A stretch of 5,295 bases of DNA from Candidatus Sulfotelmatobacter sp. (lineage in GTDB: Bacteria; Acidobacteriota; Terriglobia; Terriglobales; Acidobacteriaceae): positions 1-5,295 of the forward strand of contig JASICF010000411.1 in the NCBI GenBank assembly GCA_030044775.1, given 5' to 3'. A program made the position numbers and the translations under genes. The notes under the pieces were generated by a model. That model did no database searches. It had not been told where the DNA came from and worked only from the letters and a program-made list of their open reading frames with translations. How positions within the stretch are numbered: position 1 is the first letter of the stretch; each line of letters begins with the position of its first letter. This document shows positions 1-5,295 of this stretch, piece by piece.

Positions 1-32
1 TCGATCTCAATCCGGTGGAAGTCGGCACGTAA
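1..32 (+). CDS. possible 3' end of an upstream gene (partial)
   Basis: Reading frame 3 gives nine codons for DLNPVEVGT and then a TAA at 30-32. The codons (CTC, CCG, GTG, GTC, GGC, ACG) fit the G/C-ending third positions common in the neighbouring genes. The stop lies 13 bases before the ATG of the next gene, and that gene's ribosome binding site falls in the gap, which is typical operon spacing. Nine residues are too few to name a family. Frame 1 is also open from the left edge into the next gene, so this is a suggestion and not a firm call. Confidence 0.35.
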   Translation, partial: DLNPVEVGT

Positions 33-35
33 TCC

Positions 36-40
36 GGAGG
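36..40 (+). promoter_or_regulatory. ribosome binding site of the PPOX-family gene
   Basis: GGAGG lies 5 bases before the ATG at 46. It decides the start: the alternative GTG at 40 shares its first base with this site and so cannot be used with it. The ATG at 46 is therefore preferred. Confidence 0.75.
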
Positions 41-45
41 TGCCT

Positions 46-516
46 ATGAAAGCAGTGAAACAAGGTGGTCTCGAACTGTTGCAACATCCCGCATCGCAGG
101 AGCTGCTGCGCTCTAAGATACCCGCACGCCTCGCCTATGTCTGGATGGACGGAACTCCACGCGTGGTCCCCATTTGGTTTCACTGGAACGGCCGCGAGAT
201 CGTGATGGCATCTCCGCCAAAAGCGCCGAAGCTGAAAGCGCTCAGAAAAAATCCGAAAGTGTCGCTCACCATTGACGACAACACATTTCCGCATAAAGTC
301 CTGTTGATTCGCGGCACTGCGCGACTGGAAGATGTCACAGGAATCGTTCCCGAATATGAAAAAGCCGCCGGACGTTACTTTGATGCCGCGACGGCAGAAG
401 GATGGCTCAGCCAGCTTCGCGGCATGATTTCGAGCATGGTACGCATCACGATCACACCCGAATGGGTCGGCCTGCTCGATTTTCAGACGCGTTTTCCCAG
501 CGCGATCTCAGCGTGA
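46..516 (+). CDS. pyridoxamine 5'-phosphate oxidase (PPOX)-family split-barrel protein
   Basis: This 156-residue protein has the size and layout of the small single-domain flavin/F420-binding split-barrel proteins. Visible landmarks are the early strand pair RLAYVWMDGTPRVVPIWF (28-45), where enzymes of this fold read 'G.P...P.WF'. Then come the strand ending VMASP with the basic KAPKLKALRKNPKVSLTID segment (53-77), which usually contacts the cofactor phosphate, and the strand VLLIRGTARLED (85-96). A C-terminal MVRITITPEWVGLLDF strand (131-146) follows. The family includes FMN- and F420-dependent oxidoreductases and heme-binding relatives; the sequence does not show which cofactor or substrate this one uses. 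It is probably cytoplasmic, with no signal peptide or membrane segment. It is not the vitamin B6 enzyme PdxH, which is longer. The start is set by GGAGG at 36-40. It may be the last gene of an operon entering from the left. Confidence 0.85.
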   Translation: MKAVKQGGLELLQHPASQELLRSKIPARLAYVWMDGTPRVVPIWFHWNGREIVMASPPKAPKLKALRKNPKVSLTIDDNTFPHKVLLIRGTARLEDVTGIVPEYEKAAGRYFDAATAEGWLSQLRGMISSMVRITITPEWVGLLDFQTRFPSAISA

Positions 517-551
517 TCCCTATACCGCGGGCAGCGGGTCATCCCTCGGTA

Positions 552-573
552 CTGTCTTCAGGACTTAAGACAG
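552..573 (+). repeat. inverted repeat (7-bp stem, 8-base loop) between PPOX gene and pepA
   Basis: CTGTCTT (552-558) and AAGACAG (567-573) are perfect reverse complements around an 8-base loop. The stem is mostly A/T and G/T-poor, and a pyrimidine-rich stretch rather than a run of T follows it, so a classical intrinsic terminator is doubtful. It could still be a weak terminator of the upstream gene, an operator for pepA, or part of a dispersed intergenic repeat. A second small stem, CCGC (525-528) with GCGG (534-537), lies just upstream. The pairing is directly visible; the function is open. Confidence 0.5.
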
Positions 574-597
574 ACCCTTCCTCTGGTACTGGTGCGC

Positions 598-627
598 TTG
601 CGCAATTCCTTCCCTGCCGACGATACT
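598..627 (+). promoter_or_regulatory. possible sigma-70-type promoter for pepA
   Basis: TTGCGC (598-603) matches TTGACA at its first three positions, and GATACT (622-627) matches TATAAT at four. The spacer is 18 bases. Transcription would begin near 634 and leave a leader of about 26 bases before the pepA ATG. The first box overlaps the 8-base palindrome TTGCGCAA (598-605), which could be a protein-binding site or chance. Both boxes are imperfect and the call rests on position as much as on match. Confidence 0.3.
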
Positions 628-659
628 GGAATGTTGCCCAAATCCTCTGAAAAGACATT

Positions 660-2177
660 ATGAAAACTACTATCTCTGTTGCTACCCCTGCTCAACTGGA
701 AGCTGAATCACTCGTCGCCGTCGTTCTCAACCATGCCGATCCGGCGCAAAATGAGAAGAACAAAGACGCCAAACCGCAACTGAAACTTGCCACGGATGAT
801 CCCGCCGTGCAAGCTGCTGCCGCCGATCTGCTCGCGAGCGGCGAACTTACCGGGAAGGCCTTTGAGACCAATCTGCTGCACAAACCTTCCGGAATGAAAG
901 CCAAACGCCTCCTGCTGATAAGCGGGGGTTCAGCCAAGAAATTCTCCAGCTACGATTTGCGCCGCGTCGCGGGTGCGGCCGTGCGCACGCTGAAGTCGCG
1001 CGGACTGCGCAGCCTGGCGTTGATTGCCCCTCCGCAAATTCCGGCGGAAGAGGCCACTCGAGCCATCGTTGAAGGCGCGCTGGTAGGCAATTTCGACCCC
1101 GATTATTACCGCAGCGATCGCAAGAATCAGAAAATCGACGACCTCACCATCGTCGCGGGCAAGAATGAAAAGAAGGCCGACCTTGAAAAAGCTGCCGGCG
1201 AGGCGCAGATCATCGGCGAATCGCAGAATTTCGCCCGCGACCTGGTCAACGAGCCATCCAACCGCATGACGCCCACCATTCTCGCCGACCGCGCAAGAAA
1301 AATGTGCCAGGAAGTCGGCCTCAAGTGCGAAGTCTTCGGCGCGGACAAAATCAAAGAGATGAAGATGGGCGCGTTCTGGAGCGTGGCGCAGGGCTCCGAC
1401 GAACCGCCCGCGCTCATCGTCATGAAATACGAACCCTCCGGCGCGCCGCAGAAACCTGTCATCGGCCTCGTCGGCAAAGGCATCACCTTTGACACAGGCG
1501 GCATCTCGATCAAACCGGCCGACGGCATGGAAAAAATGAAATACGACATGGCCGGCGGCGCGACCATGATCGCCGCCATGCGAGCGATCGCGCTGCTCAA
1601 GCCCAAGGTAAAGGTGATCGGCATTGTCTGCGCCACGGAAAATATGCCGTCCGGTCACGCGCAGAAACCCGGCGACGTGCAGATCGCCATGTCCGGCAAA
1701 TCGATCGAAATCATTAACACCGATGCCGAAGGCCGCCTGGTCCTTGCCGATGGCTTGCACTACGCAAAGCAACTTGGATGCACTCACCTGATCGACGCCG
1801 CCACGCTCACCGGAGCGGTGGTCGTGGCGCTGGGAATGTTGAATGCGGGCGTCTTCGCGAACGATGACGCCATCTACGAGCGCTTCCATAAAGCCAACCA
1901 GGAAGCCGGCGAAAAAATGTGGCGTCTGCCGCTCGACGAGGAATATATGGACCAGATTCGTTCCTCCATCGCCGACATCATGAACACCGGCGGGCGTTGG
2001 GGCGGGGCGATCAACGCAGCGATGTTCCTGCAGGAATTTGCCGAAGAAACCCCGTGGATTCATCTCGACATTGCAGGCACAGCCTGGATGGAAGAGCAGA
2101 AGCCGTGGATCGCCAAAGGCCCCTCGGGAATTGCGTTACGCAGCCTGGTGGAATTCGTGAGGAGTTTCGCGGGATAG
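660..2177 (+). CDS. pepA: leucyl aminopeptidase (cytosol aminopeptidase, family M17)
   Basis: This cytoplasmic metallo-exopeptidase removes N-terminal amino acids, classically leucine, from peptides. It usually works as a hexamer with two metal ions per subunit. The protein is 505 residues, the normal family length. Residues 1 to about 150 form the N-terminal macro-like domain and about 180 to 500 the catalytic domain. Every expected active-site residue is present: K273, D278, K285, D296, D355, E357 and R359. The spacing is identical to that of E. coli PepA, offset by three residues. The signature NTDAEGRL is at 353-360, and the domain-linking FARDLVNEPSNRMTP at 191-205. The start is the ATG at 660. 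Its ribosome binding site is weak (purines GAAAAG at 649-654), but the protein begins as the family does. No frameshift or missing residue is seen. A DNA-binding role like that of E. coli PepA cannot be inferred from sequence alone. Confidence 0.97.
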   Translation: MKTTISVATPAQLEAESLVAVVLNHADPAQNEKNKDAKPQLKLATDDPAVQAAAADLLASGELTGKAFETNLLHKPSGMKAKRLLLISGGSAKKFSSYDLRRVAGAAVRTLKSRGLRSLALIAPPQIPAEEATRAIVEGALVGNFDPDYYRSDRKNQKIDDLTIVAGKNEKKADLEKAAGEAQIIGESQNFARDLVNEPSNRMTPTILADRARKMCQEVGLKCEVFGADKIKEMKMGAFWSVAQGSDEPPALIVMKYEPSGAPQKPVIGLVGKGITFDTGGISIKPADGMEKMKYDMAGGATMIAAMRAIALLKPKVKVIGIVCATENMPSGHAQKPGDVQIAMSGKSIEIINTDAEGRLVLADGLHYAKQLGCTHLIDAATLTGAVVVALGMLNAGVFANDDAIYERFHKANQEAGEKMWRLPLDEEYMDQIRSSIADIMNTGGRWGGAINAAMFLQEFAEETPWIHLDIAGTAWMEEQKPWIAKGPSGIALRSLVEFVRSFAG

Positions 2178-2199
2178 AAATCGGCTGGGCACCTCGTCC

Positions 2200-2469
2200 T
2201 CAATCGCCGAATCGCATCGCGGCGCGAGCCTTCGCTTTCGCCGCCTCTTCTTCGCGGTTCTTCGGCAGCGCAGTGGTTTCGAGCGAGTGCAATAATTTTC
2301 CGGAAATTCCTGCTATGTCGTTGATCGCGGCCGCGAACGCGGCTTCGTTAGCCTTTGATGGCTTGTTGAATCCGGTAATCTTTCGCACAAACTGCAGCGA
2401 AGCCGCGCGAATCTCCTCTTCATTCACCGGAGGATCGAAATTAAAGAGTGTTTTGATATTTCTGCACAT
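2200..2469 (-). CDS. DUF2277 family small protein
   Basis: This 89-residue protein opens with MCRNIKTLFNF followed by a PP pair (13-14). It continues with an EEEIRAASLQFVRKITGF segment (17-34), then KPSKANEAAF (36-45), and later SLETTALP (62-69). It ends in a basic and acidic helix rich in E, K, A and R (71-86). This pattern, including Cys2 directly after the start, is the one I know for DUF2277, a short family of unknown function seen in several bacterial phyla. The start at 2469 is fixed by the conserved MCRN opening and by GAGGA eight bases upstream. The same frame stays open further upstream, but that extension runs into the hydrolase gene and has no family resemblance. It is probably cytoplasmic and mostly helical. 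It lies 20 bases behind the hydrolase and is likely co-transcribed with it. No function is assigned. Confidence 0.92.
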   Translation of the reverse strand: MCRNIKTLFNFDPPVNEEEIRAASLQFVRKITGFNKPSKANEAAFAAAINDIAGISGKLLHSLETTALPKNREEEAAKAKARAAMRFGD

Positions 2470-2477
2470 GATGTGAT

Positions 2478-2482
2478 TCCTC
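2478..2482 (-). promoter_or_regulatory. ribosome binding site of the DUF2277 gene
   Basis: On the - strand this reads GAGGA, eight bases before the ATG at 2469 and within the 20-base gap after the hydrolase stop. It supports the short 89-residue reading over the longer open frame. Confidence 0.7.
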
Positions 2483-2489
2483 AACGAGA

Positions 2490-3503
2490 TCAATTGTAAT
2501 CGGCGGGCGTCGGAGGTTGCCGAACTTCGTTGACAACTTTTCGAATCGCATCCACGACCAGATCTGGACGGTCGAGTTGAATGTAGTGTCCGCTGTTCTT
2601 GGCGATAACTCGAGTTCCTCTGGTTGAAAGCTGCGCAAGCTCGATCTGCATTTGTCCCCATGCCTCATTCGTCGGCTTGACCAGATCTTCCGGCAGATCG
2701 TATTGCGGCGCGTCCGGATCCTGCGAGAGAACGACCAGGGGCATGTTGCCAAGCGATGCGGTGGCCGCAGTCTCTGCCGCGCTGATTGAAATCGATTTCA
2801 GTTCCGCAACGCTTTCCCGCACGCTGTGAAAAGTGCACTCGGCGGCTCGCTCTTCCCCGTCCTGCGAACAAAAGCCCAGCAGCCGCGGCAGGCCGAACGG
2901 CATGGTGAATTCAAAGAAATCCTGTTCGCGAATCCAGGTACGGTCAAGATCTTTCAATATCGGAGGCAACCGCTTTTCCTGCTCGGGGTGCGATGAATCG
3001 ACCAGAACCATGCCAACTGCTTCGTTGACGTACCGGCTGGCAAACATCCGCACATCGAATCCGCCCATCGAGTGGCCGACAAGAACGTAAGGTGCTCGCA
3101 CACCCGCATTTTGCAGTAGCGTGTGCAACTCTTCAGCAAAAACTTTGCTGGTTCGCGGCTTCGGGCTCGAATCGCTGTAGCCAATTCCGGCGCGGTCGTA
3201 AGAGCACACGCGCGTCAGCAGCGCAATCTGCGGCTGCACCTTCCGCCAGGAGCGATAGCCGTCCCCCAATCCCGAATCCAGAATCACCGCGGGACTTCCC
3301 TCACCAGTGCAGTCGATGTGCATCCTGTATCCTCCGACATCGATCCATTGTCCCGGCATTGGGTAGGCGCACCGGTCGCGGCGAGTAGCGTGGATTTGGT
3401 AGATCGCTCCCGCCAGCGCAACAGCGCCCAGAAGAACAACCAGCACCAATCCAATTTTTCTCAACACGAAATTCGTCGGCACTGACGGATTGGCAGACCG
3501 CAT
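2490..3503 (-). CDS. membrane-anchored alpha/beta hydrolase
   Basis: This 337-residue protein carries one hydrophobic segment (about 17-35) followed by an alpha/beta hydrolase domain (about 54-325). Visible landmarks are the oxyanion-loop region DSGLGDG (76-82), the YDRAGIGYSD motif (102-111), the nucleophile elbow GHSMGG (143-148, Ser145) and the catalytic His306 in NSGHYIQLDRP (303-313). The acid is probably D262 or D264 in LSQDPD, after a PLVVL strand. Ser-hydrolase chemistry on an ester, amide or similar bond follows, but the substrate is not readable; relatives are often loosely named proline iminopeptidase-like. The single N-terminal segment suggests a signal anchor with the enzyme outside the cytoplasm. 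Basic residues flank both ends (R15, K16; R41, R42, R44), so topology is not certain. The start is uncertain: ATG at 3503 has no good ribosome site, and TTG at 3533 would add ten residues. It lies 42 bases behind argS. Confidence 0.9.
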   Translation of the reverse strand: MRSANPSVPTNFVLRKIGLVLVVLLGAVALAGAIYQIHATRRDRCAYPMPGQWIDVGGYRMHIDCTGEGSPAVILDSGLGDGYRSWRKVQPQIALLTRVCSYDRAGIGYSDSSPKPRTSKVFAEELHTLLQNAGVRAPYVLVGHSMGGFDVRMFASRYVNEAVGMVLVDSSHPEQEKRLPPILKDLDRTWIREQDFFEFTMPFGLPRLLGFCSQDGEERAAECTFHSVRESVAELKSISISAAETAATASLGNMPLVVLSQDPDAPQYDLPEDLVKPTNEAWGQMQIELAQLSTRGTRVIAKNSGHYIQLDRPDLVVDAIRKVVNEVRQPPTPADYN

Positions 3504-3545
3504 TGCATTTGGCGGCAAAGTAAAGGCTCTCAATATGGGCCGCGT

Positions 3546-5295
3546 CTACATAACCGGCGGCACAGTGATTCCCATGACGGCCAGCGTGCGGATCAACTCT
3601 CGCCGAACCACGGCCACAGTCGCCAGCAGAAATTGTTTTCTCTTCTCGTTCGACTCGCTGAGAATCGGATAACGATGATAAAAAGTGTTGAAAAGCTGCG
3701 CCAGTTGAAATGCATGTTTGGCCAGATACGCAGGTTCCGTCGTCGTTATGCACTGGTTTACTACGTATGAAGTTTTCGAAGCCGCCAGCCACAGTTCCCA
3801 GATTTCATCGGCTGCTTCCCCATTCAGAAATTGAGAAAAATCGTCTGCCGGAATGTCTTTGGCAATCTCTTTTGCAAATTCATCCACATCTAGTCCGGCT
3901 TTGTTAAAAATACCGTTCGCGCGCACGACCGCGTATTGCGCATAAGGCCCGGTTTCGCCTTCAAAGCTGAGCGCCTCTTTGAAATCGAATGCAATCACCG
4001 ACTGCTTGGTGTACTTCAGCATGAAATACCGCAGCGCGCCCACAGCAATCTGCCGAGCAATCGATTGTCGTTCTTCATCTGGCAATTCGGGATGCCGCGA
4101 ATCGACTTCGCCCTTCGCCGACACGATCAACCGATCGATCAGATCGTCGGCCTTCACGCCGAATCCCTTGCGCCCGCTCACCTCGACATACGGCCGCGTC
4201 TTGTCTTCCTCGCTCAGCGTGTAACCGAGTTCGGCGGCGCAGCGCGGTGTGAGCGCAACCATCTCGTAGGAAAAGTGCGTGTAGTGATCGGCGGCCTCGT
4301 TGTGGCCCAATTCGCGGAGCGCTTCGATCACCGTACTCTGCGCCTCCGACTGCCGCGCATCGATCACATTGTAGATTTCCGCGACATCGCCAAAATGTGG
4401 GTGATTTTTCTCGCCCTCGATCGAAGAAATCCAGCACTCACGCTGATTAGGGTACCGATAGAATTTTCGATACCCAAAATCGCGGCCAAGCAACCCGAAC
4501 TTCCACATGTGATAGGCAATGTCTTTGCCGACGTAGCCGACGGTGCCGTTCGACCGCACAATTACTTTTTGATCTTCCTCGGAAATCTCCCGCGCCCCGA
4601 GATCCACGCCAGGCCGGGTTCCGATCTCCGTCAGAATATCGTCCATTTCACTGTCGTAATCCTGCGCTCCTTGCCTCGTTTTCCTCTTCGGCGCTGCAAG
4701 GGCTTCGCAGGTTCCCGCGCGCCGCATCACCCAGCACCCTTTATTCTTGCCCTCGTCCTCATAAGTAAGGACGCCCGCACTTTTCAACTTGGTGAATGCA
4801 GCATCCCAGAAATGCAGGTGCAGAATCTCGCTCTCGCGCGGAAGAAAATCGTATTCGATATCGACTCGGTCCATAGTTTCCAGATGCCGCTTGAGAACTG
4901 CGCTAGCAATCGTCTCCGCTACGGCCGCCGTCTCATTGTTGCCCGCTTCAATGGCATGCAGCGTTTCCGACCGCGCCTGCAGATTCTTTTTATCCTGCTC
5001 ATACCACTGCGAAACGCGCGCATATAAATCCCAGCAGTAATAATCGAAGCGCGGCTCGCGTATCAGCGCATTGATCTCCGCTCGCGATTTCTTGGCAAGA
5101 TGTGTAAAGCCGACCACCACATCGGCAACCTGCACACCAGTATTGTCGATGTAATTCTGCACATCCACCTCGCGCCCGGCGTAGCGCAGCAAACGCACGA
5201 ATGTGTCTCCCAGCACGGCATTTCGCAGATGCCCGATATGGGCGGCCTTGTTCGGATTGATGCTGGTATGCTCGACGAGAATTTTTCCGGAAAAT
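3546..5295 (-). CDS. argS: arginyl-tRNA synthetase (5' end beyond the window)
   Basis: This class I enzyme joins arginine to tRNA-Arg using ATP. The frame stays open to the right edge, giving 582 visible residues. The HIGH signature is at 5240-5229 within KAAHIGHLRNAVLGDT. The missing part should be the N-terminal add-1 domain, of the order of a hundred residues. Numbering from the first visible full codon, the catalytic core runs from 1 to about 400. It includes VRSNGTVGYVGKDIAYHMWKF (from 246) and VSGRKG (372-377) in place of KMSKS. The tRNA-binding helical domain begins near FEGETGPYAQYA (444-455) and ends at the C-terminal GITVPPVM. Residues about 193-240 form a charged stretch (PKRKTRQ, then acidic) that looks longer than usual at this place. 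An internal GTG at 5216 is not the start, because it lies after HIGH. The gene is probably first of a transcript that also carries the hydrolase and DUF2277 genes. Confidence 0.96.
   Translation of the reverse strand, partial: FSGKILVEHTSINPNKAAHIGHLRNAVLGDTFVRLLRYAGREVDVQNYIDNTGVQVADVVVGFTHLAKKSRAEINALIREPRFDYYCWDLYARVSQWYEQDKKNLQARSETLHAIEAGNNETAAVAETIASAVLKRHLETMDRVDIEYDFLPRESEILHLHFWDAAFTKLKSAGVLTYEDEGKNKGCWVMRRAGTCEALAAPKRKTRQGAQDYDSEMDDILTEIGTRPGVDLGAREISEEDQKVIVRSNGTVGYVGKDIAYHMWKFGLLGRDFGYRKFYRYPNQRECWISSIEGEKNHPHFGDVAEIYNVIDARQSEAQSTVIEALRELGHNEAADHYTHFSYEMVALTPRCAAELGYTLSEEDKTRPYVEVSGRKGFGVKADDLIDRLIVSAKGEVDSRHPELPDEERQSIARQIAVGALRYFMLKYTKQSVIAFDFKEALSFEGETGPYAQYAVVRANGIFNKAGLDVDEFAKEIAKDIPADDFSQFLNGEAADEIWELWLAASKTSYVVNQCITTTEPAYLAKHAFQLAQLFNTFYHRYPILSESNEKRKQFLLATVAVVRRELIRTLAVMGITVPPVM

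Noticed and set aside
372..377. Loss of KMSKS in ArgRS as a sign of inactivity (residue numbers of the visible protein)
   Set aside because: Many active ArgRS enzymes lack canonical KMSKS. The VSGRKG sequence at the matching place and the intact HIGH motif argue for a working enzyme.
402..650. 82-codon + strand frame overlapping the PPOX gene end and the intergenic region
   Set aside because: It begins inside the PPOX gene, has no ribosome site and its translation resembles no family. The non-overlapping half covers the repeat-rich intergenic region.
930..2063. Long open frame on the - strand opposite pepA (377 codons)
   Set aside because: It lies wholly antisense to a well-supported pepA. 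The translation is rich in H, R, D, G and F with no recognisable motif, as expected of a shadow of a GC-rich gene.
2470..2661. N-terminal extension of the DUF2277 frame to 153 residues
   Set aside because: The extension overlaps the 3' end of the hydrolase gene in another frame and shows no family resemblance. The conserved MCRN start with a ribosome site lies at 2469.
3936..5027. Long open frame on the + strand opposite argS (363 codons)
   Set aside because: It is antisense to argS, whose motifs are intact across the region. The translation is Arg-, Leu- and His-rich with no domain, and no ribosome site stands out.
5214..5216. GTG as the start of argS
   Set aside because: The frame continues upstream through the HIGH motif to the window edge, so this GTG is an internal valine codon.

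Overview
The window looks like ordinary chromosomal DNA from a moderately GC-rich bacterium. My best guess is a soil Acidobacteriota (Koribacter-like). That rests on the style of the arginyl-tRNA synthetase, the membrane-anchored alpha/beta hydrolase and the DUF2277 protein, judged from memory and not from a search. I see no transposase, integrase, phage gene, CRISPR array, tRNA or rRNA.

Layout: two blocks of genes point at each other. On the + strand come a possible last few codons of an upstream gene (to 32), a small FMN/F420-type split-barrel protein of the pyridoxamine phosphate oxidase superfamily (46-516), a 143-base intergenic region with inverted repeats and a possible promoter, and a complete leucyl aminopeptidase pepA (660-2177). 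On the - strand, read from the right edge, come argS (arginyl-tRNA synthetase, cut by the window edge just upstream of its HIGH motif), a membrane-anchored alpha/beta hydrolase (3503-2490) and a short DUF2277 protein (2469-2200). The two blocks converge at 2177/2200, separated by only 22 bases. No gene-free stretch exceeds 300 bases.

The three - strand genes have gaps of 42 and 20 bases and may form one transcript led by argS. The joint theme is modest: tRNA charging (argS), peptide turnover (pepA), a probable extracytoplasmic esterase or peptidase-like hydrolase, and two proteins of unknown substrate or function. Nothing in the sequence forces a shared pathway.

I did not find a convincing undescribed system. 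The best leads are the uncharacterised DUF2277 gene tucked behind the hydrolase, a charged insert in ArgRS, and the inverted-repeat region before pepA. Long open frames opposite pepA and argS are judged to be coding shadows.
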